In this document: positions 43,882-51,949 of the stretch, in pieces
Layout: each line of letters opens with the position of its first letter
Position numbering within the stretch: the first letter of the stretch is position 1
Assembly: GCA_035361955.1 (NCBI GenBank)
Contig: DAOSDC010000005.1
Location: forward strand, 1 to 64,000
Source of the DNA: UBA6120 sp035361955
GTDB lineage: Bacteria; Bacillota_I; Bacilli_A; RFN20; CAG-826
DNA length: 64,000 bases
Direction of reading: 5' to 3'
Made by a program: the position numbers and the translations under genes
The notes under the pieces: model-generated
Told to the model about the DNA's origin: nothing
Database searches by the model: none
What the model saw: the letters and a program-made list of their open reading frames with translations, nothing else

Positions 43882-43992
43882 AGTATATTTTTGAAACTTT
43901 TGACCCTTTCTTGCCATAATAAAAACCTCCTACCAAGATTATATGGCAGAAGGTGTTTTTTATTTTGTGTGAACTAAATGGGGGTCAGTTCA
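43879..43992 (-). mobile_element. Truncated left end of an IS3-family (IS150-like) element
   Basis: On the minus strand the segment begins with TGAACTGACCCCC (43992-43980), a terminal inverted repeat of IS3/IS150 style starting with TG. Next come a hairpin (ACCTTCTGCCA / TGGTAGGAGGT, 43927-43956 region) and a TAGGAGG ribosome-binding site. The start of OrfA follows, MARKGQKFQKYTP (43917-43879), the usual first residues of IS150-type OrfA. It then runs into glycosyltransferase sequence. Only about 114 bp remain, so it cannot move by itself. Confidence 0.72.
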
Positions 43993-44037
43993 ATTGCGCG
44001 CCGTTTTCATTAATATGCATGTAAAACCGGCCTTGTT

Positions 44038-45327
44038 TCACGAAGGGTGGTACATTTCTCCGATGTCGCTACTGGATACAATGTACTTGGCATATTTGGT
44101 CAAATAGCGTTTCGGAAGTTCGGCATCGACCGTAATCGTTTCCGGACCGTTATAGGCATGGAACACATAACCGTCTTCGTGAAGTGCACCGACGATGGCT
44201 TGCTCGTCATATGGTACCGACAAGACGACGGTTTGATAATATTGGTCCATCTCAACGCTGACATGCGCCAATAAACGCAAGACGCCGGATCCGGTTTTCG
44301 CAGATAAATCGAGTGTTTCCATCTCGAGTTTCACAATTGGGTTGCCGATGAGGTCCATCTTGTTGCGAACATAGATAACCGGCGTATCACCGACTCCGAT
44401 ATCATACATCGCTTCCATCACGATGCGCGCATGCGTTTGTTGCTCATGGCTTGAGCCGTCGAGCACATGGACGATTAAATCGGCTTCGGTTATTTCTTCT
44501 AACGTCGAACGGAACGCGGCAATTAAATGTGCCGGCATATGCCTGACGAAACCGACTGTGTCAATCGCCACGAATTTGCGATTATTTGGTAATACAATCA
44601 AGCGTGAAGCCGTTTCCAATGTCGCGAATAGCTTGTCCTCTTGATAGACTTTTTTCTCTTCGGCTAATGCCCGTTTCGATTCATCGACCATGCGATTGAG
44701 CAGTGTCGACTTACCAGCATTGGTGTATCCGACGATGGCCACGCTAAACACACCGGCGTCGATTCGTTTTTGTCGTTGCGTGCGTCGCTGGGTCACGAGT
44801 TTGGCCAAAGCGCGGCGGTCGCGCACGATGTTGTCGCGCAGTCGTCGACGTTCCAACTCTAACTTTTGTTCGCCTGGTCCCCCGATTGTCGAGGTGGCCC
44901 CTCGTTGTCGCGATAGTTCGCGATATTTGCCGATGATGCGAGGCAGCATGTATTGGTCACGGGCCAACGATACTTGTAGTTTCGATACTTGCGAGTGTGC
45001 GCGGCTTTCAAATATTTCCAAAATGAGCATCGTCCGATCAAGTATTTTAATATCAAGCGCTTCTTCAAGATTGCGATAGTGAACCGGGGAAAGTTCTTGA
45101 TCGAAGATGACCAAATCGGCGTTTAAAAGATCAACGCGCGCCTTGAGTTCATCGACCTTGCCTCGACCAATGTAAAAACTCGGTGTCGGCTTGTCACTTT
45201 TTTGTCGCATGACTTCAATCGTTTGGTAGCCGCAACTGGTTGCTAAATTTTCGAGTTCGAGCAGCGATTCTTCAAATTCGTGATCGCCAGGCAGTTCCAA
45301 GCCAAAGATAATTGCTTTGTTTTCCAT
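44038..45327 (-). CDS. hflX: GTPase HflX
   Basis: This 429-residue ribosome-associated GTPase splits stalled or stressed ribosomes. The HflX N-terminal domain and helical linker (about 1-190) contain DQELSPVHYRNLE and the GGPGEQKLELERR motif. The G domain has G1 GYTNAGKSTLLN, G3 DTVGF and G4 NKMD. The C-terminal extension (SSSDIGEMYHPS) is somewhat longer than usual. AGGATAAC precedes the ATG. It is a single gene; the IS remnant lies 45 nt beyond its stop. Confidence 0.96.
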   Translation of the reverse strand: MENKAIIFGLELPGDHEFEESLLELENLATSCGYQTIEVMRQKSDKPTPSFYIGRGKVDELKARVDLLNADLVIFDQELSPVHYRNLEEALDIKILDRTMLILEIFESRAHSQVSKLQVSLARDQYMLPRIIGKYRELSRQRGATSTIGGPGEQKLELERRRLRDNIVRDRRALAKLVTQRRTQRQKRIDAGVFSVAIVGYTNAGKSTLLNRMVDESKRALAEEKKVYQEDKLFATLETASRLIVLPNNRKFVAIDTVGFVRHMPAHLIAAFRSTLEEITEADLIVHVLDGSSHEQQTHARIVMEAMYDIGVGDTPVIYVRNKMDLIGNPIVKLEMETLDLSAKTGSGVLRLLAHVSVEMDQYYQTVVLSVPYDEQAIVGALHEDGYVFHAYNGPETITVDAELPKRYLTKYAKYIVSSSDIGEMYHPS

Positions 45328-45377
45328 AATGTTATCCTAACATTAATTAAATAATTTAGACTTTGTTATTCGAATTA

Positions 45378-46043
45378 TTATTGTGTTTTATGCGGTTTAA
45401 TCGTTTTAAACACAGCTAGCAGCGCTCGTAGACCAATGGCAATGACGGTCAATAACACCAACAAGATAATCATCCAATAAAAGACACCGATGCCATTTGA
45501 CGATATCGTGAACCAACCTAACGTTTCATAATCCATAAAGAAATAGGGAACTAGTGATTGCTCGGGTGGGAATTTAATGCCAAGTGCGATAAATGTCATG
45601 ACAAACAAGAAATAAAATAACGCCGGAACATAAGCATAAGCCAACTCGGAATTTTTGACCTTGACGTCGTTTTCAAACAAGAATAAATCGACAAGCGCGA
45701 ATGATGGGGCGATGAAGTGAAGCATTACGCTCGTGACTGAGAAAGTCACGTCCAGTGGCAAAACGGGGGCTAAGATAATGCCAAACACCAACATCGTCAG
45801 TGTCACGGCAATCACCGATACGAACTTCAACAAGCGATGCCATGGTTTGATATAGCTATTACGATGCTTGATAACCCTAATTTCATCAATTAGAAATATT
45901 GTTTGCACGATAATCATCCATAAATTGCTTTGTAGCGTGTAGTAGTATAGCGATCGGGGACTCTCGGCGGCTAAAATGCCAATCGAGGCAAAAACGATGA
46001 AGCCGACTTTTAACGTTAACGATATTTTGTGTCGCTTGTCCAT
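45378..46043 (-). CDS. Pr6Pr-like integral membrane protein
   Basis: This 221-residue protein has six predicted helices. It resembles the Pr6Pr/FAR-17a-like family through YYTLQSNLWMII in helix 2 and LHFIAPSFALVD in helix 4. The function of bacterial members is unknown. The next gene is 13 nt away on the same strand, so the two may be co-transcribed. Confidence 0.7.
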   Translation of the reverse strand: MDKRHKISLTLKVGFIVFASIGILAAESPRSLYYYTLQSNLWMIIVQTIFLIDEIRVIKHRNSYIKPWHRLLKFVSVIAVTLTMLVFGIILAPVLPLDVTFSVTSVMLHFIAPSFALVDLFLFENDVKVKNSELAYAYVPALFYFLFVMTFIALGIKFPPEQSLVPYFFMDYETLGWFTISSNGIGVFYWMIILLVLLTVIAIGLRALLAVFKTIKPHKTQ

Positions 46044-46056
46044 TGTTTGATACCTT

Positions 46057-46467
46057 TTAGAACGTTACCCATGGCGTGACGATTGCCACGAGGTCAACAT
46101 ACGATAATAGTAGATTAAAAATGGCTAACATCAGCACCCAAACGCCCAAAATAATGAACATGCGTGGCTGTTTGGCTTTAATCGTCACAATAATATTACT
46201 CATGATTGATAAACCGGCGATTGGCAGGCTGACTGGCAAGATGCCATGGCCCCACACGTAAGCGATGGTCGCCGGCGGATTGGCGATGCCGCCGCCTTCA
46301 ATCGGAACATAGCCAAACGCCAACAATGTCACAAGCAGGATTGTGATAAATACCACCATCGCATAAATAACGGCCTGAAACAGCACGTCATACAAATACG
46401 TCCCGAGCGGTTTGCCCGGGACGTAACGGATAGCTATCAGTTTTCTGAGCAGCGCTTTTATATCCAT
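46057..46467 (-). CDS. Small three-helix membrane protein
   Basis: This 136-residue protein of unknown function has a basic N terminus (KALLRKLIAIRYVPGKP), three hydrophobic segments (about 28-52, 72-92, 100-128) and a short GGGIANPPATIAYVWGHG loop after the first segment. It lies upstream of and close to the Pr6Pr-like gene and likely forms an operon with it. I do not recognise a family. Confidence 0.6.
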   Translation of the reverse strand: MDIKALLRKLIAIRYVPGKPLGTYLYDVLFQAVIYAMVVFITILLVTLLAFGYVPIEGGGIANPPATIAYVWGHGILPVSLPIAGLSIMSNIIVTIKAKQPRMFIILGVWVLMLAIFNLLLSYVDLVAIVTPWVTF

Positions 46468-46506
46468 GGTGCAATCACCAATAATTAAAGCACATTCGCT
46501 CTTTGT

Positions 46507-46755
46507 TTAAACGCGTATATTGACAATCGTCCCATCGTGGGAATGAATGTTCACTAAATCGAAGTGCCCACTACGCCGCACGTACGCCCTAAGGGCGCGG
46601 ACAATCGCGGGGGCGTTATCCCGCAGTGTTTTGAAATCAAACGCCGATTGATCACCCTGTTCCAACGCACGGTAGACGATGCGCCACTTCAGCGCGCCAA
46701 GTGGCAACCAAAGGCGAATTTTCGGCCCGCCTTTGGGTAAAACTTTTATCGTCAT
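46507..46755 (-). CDS. Small protein sharing a domain with the adjacent XRE regulator
   Basis: This 82-residue basic protein starts TIKVLPKGGPKIRLWLPLGALK. The pattern of an acidic/Gly turn, then KxRxxxPxxxxK, is also present in the C-terminal part of the upstream XRE regulator (DGDKVRVNVPVALVK). Both seem to be short, related SHOCT/DUF2089-C-like domains. Its start shares the A of the regulator stop (TAATG). Function is unknown; it may bind or modulate the regulator. Confidence 0.65.
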   Translation of the reverse strand: MTIKVLPKGGPKIRLWLPLGALKWRIVYRALEQGDQSAFDFKTLRDNAPAIVRALRAYVRRSGHFDLVNIHSHDGTIVNIRV

Positions 46756-47243
46756 TACTCAACTACGATCTCGACGTGGTCGCCGTCGGCCGAGTCGACT
46801 TCGACCAACTTACCGATTACGCCTTGCTCGATTAAGTCGAGCACTTGTTTAAAGTCGATGTTCTTCAGCGTCTCATTGCCGTTAATTTGCGGTAGCGCAT
46901 TCGATTCGACCATAATCTTGACAAGCGCTACTGGTACGTTGACGCGCACCTTGTCGCCGTCTTTACTATTGACGAGGATACGCACGACCATGTTCTTAAT
47001 GTCTTTACGCTCCTCCTGTGGGACTAGTCGTGGCGTCTCTTTACTCTTGCCGACGAGTTCGTCGACCGTTACATCAAATAGGTCCGCGAGCGCGAGTAGT
47101 CCATCGATATCTGGATATGAGGCGTCGTTCTCCCATTTGGATACTGCTTGTGATGAAACGTGGAGTTTGTCAGCGACCTCCTCTTGTGTCATGCCTTTAC
47201 TTTTTCTAATGCGGGCGAGGCGTGCCCCGAAGCTTTCTTTCAT
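46755..47243 (-). CDS. XRE family transcriptional regulator
   Basis: This 162-residue protein has an N-terminal Cro/C1-type helix-turn-helix (GMTQEEVADKLHVSSQAVSKWEND, about residues 17-40). A C-terminal segment (about 85-160) is made of a small domain beginning VRILVNSKDGDKVRVNVP. AAGGAG lies upstream of the ATG. The next gene starts in its stop codon. An imperfect palindrome in the promoter region may be its operator. The regulated process is unknown. Confidence 0.88.
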   Translation of the reverse strand: MKESFGARLARIRKSKGMTQEEVADKLHVSSQAVSKWENDASYPDIDGLLALADLFDVTVDELVGKSKETPRLVPQEERKDIKNMVVRILVNSKDGDKVRVNVPVALVKIMVESNALPQINGNETLKNIDFKQVLDLIEQGVIGKLVEVDSADGDHVEIVVE

Positions 47244-47336
47244 TTTATCGTTGCTCCTTTTTTCTGCCTAAATTGTAGGGTTCAATCAATCAAATTATAA
47301 GCGACCAACGGTTGCAAATGCCGTTTTTTCTCTACT

Positions 47337-47358
47337 GTTAGTTGTATATACTATCAAC
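47337..47358. promoter_or_regulatory. Possible XRE operator
   Basis: An imperfect 22-bp palindrome is centred on GTATATAC, with outer arms GTT/AAC, in the intergenic region upstream of the XRE gene. A second inverted repeat, AACGG...CCGTT, lies nearby at about 47308-47326. Autoregulation is a guess. Confidence 0.35.
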
Positions 47359-47394
47359 CAAAAGTAGAAATAACCGTTTTTTGCCATTTTTAGC

Positions 47395-47426
47395 CCAAAA
47401 ACGAAAAGAAGGGGTGTCCCTTCTTC
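47395..47426 (-). terminator. Terminator of the DUF975 gene
   Basis: On the minus strand AAGAAGGG / CCCTTCTT with a 4-nt loop is followed by TTCGTTTTT, about 25 nt after the stop at 47450. Confidence 0.85.
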
Positions 47427-47449
47427 GTTTGTTAAAAATTAGGTGTTTA

Positions 47450-48046
47450 CTAGCGGATTTCTTTAATATCGACGACTTCGACTTTGCGCCGTTCGCGTAA
47501 GTCAAGGAAGAATTCATAATGGGCTAAATCCATTTTCGGCTTGACCCACAAGAACAGGATGCCCGCGGTCAAAATCGACAAGATAATCCAGCCAAGATAA
47601 CTCACGTCAAGACAAAATAATCGCCACTTGTGACCCCTCATCATCGCTTCGCTTTGCCGAAGTGCTTCGGAAGGATCGAGCTCTTTCTTTTCTTCAAGCA
47701 GGAAAAAAGCTAGTGCATAAGCATAATGTTTGATAATGCCGGGAATCAAAAATAACAGTGACCATAAAAATACGAATAGTTGTTGTAAAATCCAAAGCAC
47801 TAACGCGGGGACAAAATTGTTGAACCCCTTAAATACGTCTTCAATTTCGGCTTTTTCACGTTTTGATAGCTTGATGATAAAAATCGTCAAACCAAGCGTG
47901 GCCGGTCCCGCTAAGATGAAGGCGCCGATACCCGTAGGCGTGGATATGCCCATAAGGGCAAAAAACAACAAATAGACGATGACGGTGTTGGTAATTTGGG
48001 CATTGGCCTTTTCATTGGCAATGCGCCGGAAATCTTTGGCTTTCAT
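47450..48046 (-). CDS. DUF975 family membrane protein
   Basis: This 198-residue membrane protein has four or five helices and resembles DUF975 (KAKDFRRIANEKA at the N terminus; SEAMMRGHKWRLFCLDVSYLGW in the core). The role of these proteins is unknown. It follows the Rieske gene by 12 nt in the same direction and ends at a terminator. Confidence 0.85.
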   Translation of the reverse strand: MKAKDFRRIANEKANAQITNTVIVYLLFFALMGISTPTGIGAFILAGPATLGLTIFIIKLSKREKAEIEDVFKGFNNFVPALVLWILQQLFVFLWSLLFLIPGIIKHYAYALAFFLLEEKKELDPSEALRQSEAMMRGHKWRLFCLDVSYLGWIILSILTAGILFLWVKPKMDLAHYEFFLDLRERRKVEVVDIKEIR

Positions 48047-48058
48047 GATTAGCTCCTT

Positions 48059-48388
48059 TTATATCTCGATATATACTTGTCCGGCTTCAACGGATGCTTT
48101 GAAAGTGCGCACCGATTGGGCGTCGCTATTGGGGACGAGAATTTTGGCCTTCGTGCTTGGTACGACCATTCCTGTCGTGACATCGATTTTCAGGCCATGT
48201 TCCTTACACTGAATGATGCCGCCCTCAAGAACGCCGGGTGATAGCGGGGCTCCTTTATGCGGACACTTATCGTTGATGGCGTACACTTTTTCGCCCACCA
48301 GTGCGATAAGAATCGGGCGCTCGTTGACCAAAACGCGCATTTTTCCTTTTTCTTTCAAGGCGCTCAAGGAACAGACTTTATGTTTCAT
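48059..48388 (-). CDS. Rieske [2Fe-2S] ferredoxin-like protein
   Basis: This 109-residue soluble Rieske-type protein has cluster ligands Cys42-Pro-His44 and Cys61-x-x-His64, separated by 16 residues as in NirD/biphenyl-dioxygenase-ferredoxin types. No oxygenase or reductase gene is beside it, so its partner is unknown. AAGGAG-like sequence is weak upstream. It is probably co-transcribed with the DUF975 gene. Confidence 0.92.
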   Translation of the reverse strand: MKHKVCSLSALKEKGKMRVLVNERPILIALVGEKVYAINDKCPHKGAPLSPGVLEGGIIQCKEHGLKIDVTTGMVVPSTKAKILVPNSDAQSVRTFKASVEAGQVYIEI

Positions 48389-48442
48389 CGATTTTTTACC
48401 TCGTTATTGAATATTCTAGCACGCACGAGCGTGAAAGAAAGA

Positions 48443-49624
48443 TTACTCGTCGCCGTATTTATCGAAATAGCCCTGGATATAAATCACCGGTGTGCCTTTG
48501 TCGCCGCTGCCAGATACCAAATCACACAAGCTGCCAACAAGATCGGTAATGCGACGAGGCGTTGTTCCAAGCGCCTCATTGGCCGTCACCTCGCGATTAG
48601 CGTTTTCTTTGACATATCGTTTCATGGCCTTGCTGGCTTCGCTTGCGGACATATGGGCGAATTTCGTGTCCGATAAATACTTAAATTTCAATTCATAGGG
48701 AACGCCAGATAGCCCTTTGGTGTAAAACGGGGCGACGACGGGGTCAGCCAGCTCCCAAATATGGCCGACGGGATCTTTGAAGGCGCCATCGCCATAAACG
48801 AGCACTTCGATGCGCTTGCCGTATTTGTCAAATAGTCGTTGTTGAATCCCGTCTACGAATGGTTGTCCGTTTCGCGGAAATAGTTTCAACACATTGTCGC
48901 TGGCAAAGTTTGACCCGAGCACGCCATAGGTTTCATTATATCCGCTTCCGTTAAGCGGTTGCGTCAATAAATCATCTAATCCTAAGACGATTCGCGCACC
49001 CTTTTGTTTTAAGCGGCGTTTGGTCTTAAACCTTGAATGAATATCGGCAGCGATAACCGTATCGGTGTATTCGAGCACGGCTTCAGGACGATTCGAAAAG
49101 ATGATTTCAACATTGTCGGCCACGTGATGGTAAATGTTTGGATAATCAATGCCGGTAAATGGATGCGTGAATGGCACATTTAATAGGTTTCTTAGTTCGT
49201 CTTCCTTGAATACGTCAACTAAAGGATTGATGTGATGCTGTTCAAGCAAATCGGCATCAAACAGTGCATTGCCAACTTCGTCTTGGGGATAAGAAAGCAC
49301 GACGATAACGCGTTTTGCAGCTTGACTAATCGCTTTGAGAATACCCAAAAAACGATTGCGGCTCATAATCGGAAAAACGACGCCGAGCACTTCGCCACCG
49401 GTTTTGGTTTTGATGTCCTGACTAAGGGTGGCGCTTGTAGCGTAATTACCCTGGCTACGAGCCAGCACCGATTCGGTGATGCCGATAATGCCGCCGTCTT
49501 TGGGAGAAAAACCTTCTTCGACGATGGCTTTATCTAATGAATCGATGACAATGTTGGCTAAATCGTCGCCTTGCTTGATGACAGGTAACCGCAATCCACG
49601 GGCGCAAACTCCAAAATGACGCAT
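48443..49624 (-). CDS. CofE-like (F420-0:gamma-glutamyl ligase family) protein
   Basis: This 393-residue protein is of the F420-0:L-glutamate ligase superfamily as found in Firmicutes. It contains ARGLRLPVIKQGDDL near the start, GITESVLARSQGNYA, and VFPIMSRNRFLGILK. These organisms usually lack F420, so the substrate is unclear; another gamma-glutamylated cofactor is possible. The start is ATG 49624 with AAGGAGAAATACC upstream; the open frame extends 47 codons further without similarity. It is divergent from guaC. Confidence 0.85.
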   Translation of the reverse strand: MRHFGVCARGLRLPVIKQGDDLANIVIDSLDKAIVEEGFSPKDGGIIGITESVLARSQGNYATSATLSQDIKTKTGGEVLGVVFPIMSRNRFLGILKAISQAAKRVIVVLSYPQDEVGNALFDADLLEQHHINPLVDVFKEDELRNLLNVPFTHPFTGIDYPNIYHHVADNVEIIFSNRPEAVLEYTDTVIAADIHSRFKTKRRLKQKGARIVLGLDDLLTQPLNGSGYNETYGVLGSNFASDNVLKLFPRNGQPFVDGIQQRLFDKYGKRIEVLVYGDGAFKDPVGHIWELADPVVAPFYTKGLSGVPYELKFKYLSDTKFAHMSASEASKAMKRYVKENANREVTANEALGTTPRRITDLVGSLCDLVSGSGDKGTPVIYIQGYFDKYGDE

Positions 49625-49777
49625 GGTATTTCTCCTTGTTTGATACAATTCCATAACCATTATAAAGAAACTTGACCATCGGAAAAGCGGATTCAAAAAA
49701 CTTTCCGCTGAAAAGCGCTTTCTCTCACTTATAATGTATATGGACATACGAACCCACACCATCATAAGGAGTCACCT

Positions 49778-50860
49778 ATGCGCATTGAAGCTGACGTAAA
49801 ACTCGATTTTTCTGATGTGTTGATTCGACCGAAACGGTCGGAACTCAAAAGTCGTAAAGACGTTGACTTAAACCGAAAGTTCAAATTCAAGTACGCCAAA
49901 TTCGAATGGACGGGTATCCCCATTATGGCCTCGAACATGGATGGCGTTGGGACGATTGAAATGGCGCTAGCGCTACAAGAATACGGCATGTTCACAACGC
50001 TAGTGAAATGCTATGAAGTCGAAGATTTCGAACCATATATCGATCGTTTGAATCCCGATCGTTTTGCGATTAGCACGGGCACGAGCGACCATGACTTCCA
50101 TCGCCTTACCACCATTATCAAACAATATCCACAAATTAAATTCATTTGCATCGACGTCGCCAATGGCTATTCCGAACATTTCGGCAGTTACGTCTCGAAG
50201 ATTCGAAAAGAATTTCCGAATCACGCGATTATCGCCGGCAACGTCGTCACCGGCGACATGGCCCAAGAGTTAATATTGCGCGGTGCCGACATCATCAAAA
50301 TCGGAATTGGGCCCGGCAGCGTATGCACGACCAGACTTCAAACTGGCGTTGGTTATCCACAGCTTTCCGCTGTCATCGAATGCGCCGATGCCGCTCATGG
50401 CTTAGGCGCCCACATTATTAGCGACGGGGGCTGCGCCACGCCCGGAGATATTGCCAAGGCGCTGGGAGCAGGTGCCGATTTCGTGATGCTTGGAGGCATG
50501 TTCGCAGGACACGAAGAAGGCAAGGGCGATATTTTTGAAGAACACGTCATTTCTGATCTGGTCGATCCGAATACGGGTAAACAAATCGTTGAAGTTCGGA
50601 AACTCGTGCAATTTTACGGCATGAGTTCGGAAACGGCGATGAAGAAAAAATTCAATGAAGTTTATGATTATCGGACGGCTGAAGGTGGCACCGTATATGT
50701 TCCCTACAAAGGGCGTGTCGATAAAACGATTAAAGACATTCTCGGTGGCTTGCGCTCGACTTGTACTTATGTGGGTGCCCCAACGTTAAAACAATTATCA
50801 AGATGCACGACGTTTGTGATTGTCCATCGTATCTCTAACGACGTATTTATTAAGCGCTGA
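49778..50860 (+). CDS. guaC: GMP reductase
   Basis: This 360-residue IMPDH/GMPR-family barrel enzyme converts GMP to IMP with NADPH. The catalytic loop IGPGSVCTTRLQTGVGYP holds Cys183, and LVQFYGMSSETAM is the substrate-binding flap. No CBS domains are present, which fits GMP reductase better than IMP dehydrogenase (about 490 aa). AAGGAG precedes the ATG and a TATAAT lies at 49730-49735. Its end overlaps the converging unknown gene by 11 nt. Confidence 0.94.
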   Translation: MRIEADVKLDFSDVLIRPKRSELKSRKDVDLNRKFKFKYAKFEWTGIPIMASNMDGVGTIEMALALQEYGMFTTLVKCYEVEDFEPYIDRLNPDRFAISTGTSDHDFHRLTTIIKQYPQIKFICIDVANGYSEHFGSYVSKIRKEFPNHAIIAGNVVTGDMAQELILRGADIIKIGIGPGSVCTTRLQTGVGYPQLSAVIECADAAHGLGAHIISDGGCATPGDIAKALGAGADFVMLGGMFAGHEEGKGDIFEEHVISDLVDPNTGKQIVEVRKLVQFYGMSSETAMKKKFNEVYDYRTAEGGTVYVPYKGRVDKTIKDILGGLRSTCTYVGAPTLKQLSRCTTFVIVHRISNDVFIKR

Positions 50861-51203
50861 CGCTTACTTTCATTTCGATGTTCGTCTTATCGCCGCTTAA
50901 CCGCAAGCGGTAATTTCCATCATACAATGTCATGGTTTTCTTCATCGGTTCGATCGTGTCGATTAAGGTGATAATTTCATCTTTGTTAACGGCAAACAGC
51001 ATGATTGCCCCATCGATTTTGGTAATGTCGATCGTGACGATTTTGCGGTCACTAACCTTAATACGACCAATCGTGACCATACCGGAAAATAGATGCGTCC
51101 TGACATGGATGACGCCTCGAAGTTTGTGGCACATAAACATCCACGCGCTTCGATAGTTGACGATGCTTTTGATTCTTTTTTCATCGATGAAAAACTTACT
51201 CAT
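50850..51203 (-). CDS. Hypothetical protein, 117 aa
   Basis: I do not recognise this protein. It is basic at the start, mostly predicted beta strands, with no membrane segment. The repeated pattern of Ile/Val-rich strands (IVTIDITKIDG, EIITLIDTIEP) suggests a small beta-barrel or PilZ-like fold, but no PilZ motif (RxxxR...D/NxSxxG) is present. GAGTAAG lies upstream of the ATG. It converges on guaC with an 11-nt overlap. Confidence 0.6.
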   Translation of the reverse strand: MSKFFIDEKRIKSIVNYRSAWMFMCHKLRGVIHVRTHLFSGMVTIGRIKVSDRKIVTIDITKIDGAIMLFAVNKDEIITLIDTIEPMKKTMTLYDGNYRLRLSGDKTNIEMKVSVSA

Positions 51204-51374
51204 GCTTTTATCTTACTCTGAACATGAAGTTTTTGAATAGGAATCAGTGCCAACCAATCTAATTAAGTAAGCGCTTTTACGATATGTAGCCAAGTATGGT
51301 AATAAACATTATTTTTTTACATATATCGTGATAAAATATAACAAATAATAAGAAAAGGAAGATTATATGATAAT

Positions 51375-51932
51375 ATGTCCCGCATTATTGTAATCGCAGG
51401 CGATTTGGCATCCGGCAAATCGACCTTGGCGAAAAATCTCTCGGATCATTTCAAAATTCCTTATTTCACGAAGGAAGGCATCAAGGAACTTCTTAGTGAA
51501 GAGATTGAGTTCTCAGACCGGAGTGAGAACAAGAAACTCTCAAACTCCGCCCTCAAAATATTAATTCACATCCTTGACCGCGTCACCAAAGTTCATGGCG
51601 ATGTCATCCTCGAAGCCAACTTCCACTCGGAAGAATTAGAAAAAATCAAACGCGAATGCGAACTCCATCACACGGAAGTAACCTTACTGTATTTAACCGG
51701 GGATATCGATGTGCTCTATGAGCGCTTCATGTACCGCGAATACTACCAAAACCGTCACCCGGTCCATCTGACCCATCCGCTCCAAGATGTTGATGAATTT
51801 GAAAACTACGTCATGAAATGGCGCAACGAACCCGAAGTATTGCCGCGCCACTACATCGATGTTACCAATTGCGACCGCGAAGTCATCTTCGCGAAAGCGC
51901 TCGAAACCTTAAAACAACTCGAACAAAAATAA
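51375..51932 (+). CDS. P-loop AAA-type kinase-like protein
   Basis: This 185-residue protein has a Walker A GDLASGKSTLAK at residues 9-20 and a DVILEANF segment acting as Walker B-like strand. It resembles small nucleoside/shikimate-kinase-like or zeta-type P-loop phosphotransferases; the substrate is unknown. The best ribosome-binding site (AAAGGAAG) is 15-20 nt upstream, and an out-of-frame ATG at 51367 would encode an 8-residue leader. The EF-G-like GTPase gene follows by 17 nt. Confidence 0.82.
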   Translation: MSRIIVIAGDLASGKSTLAKNLSDHFKIPYFTKEGIKELLSEEIEFSDRSENKKLSNSALKILIHILDRVTKVHGDVILEANFHSEELEKIKRECELHHTEVTLLYLTGDIDVLYERFMYREYYQNRHPVHLTHPLQDVDEFENYVMKWRNEPEVLPRHYIDVTNCDREVIFAKALETLKQLEQK

Positions 51933-51949
51933 TGAGAGGACATTGATAT

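Noticed and set aside
43231..43977. A genuine new 248-aa protein
   Set aside because: Its parts match three unrelated families, and the last about 30 residues are antisense to an IS3-type OrfA start.
49680..49777. Purine riboswitch or CRE upstream of guaC
   Set aside because: There are no conserved purine-aptamer loops; the GAAAAGCGCTTTC palindrome has spacing that does not fit the CRE consensus.
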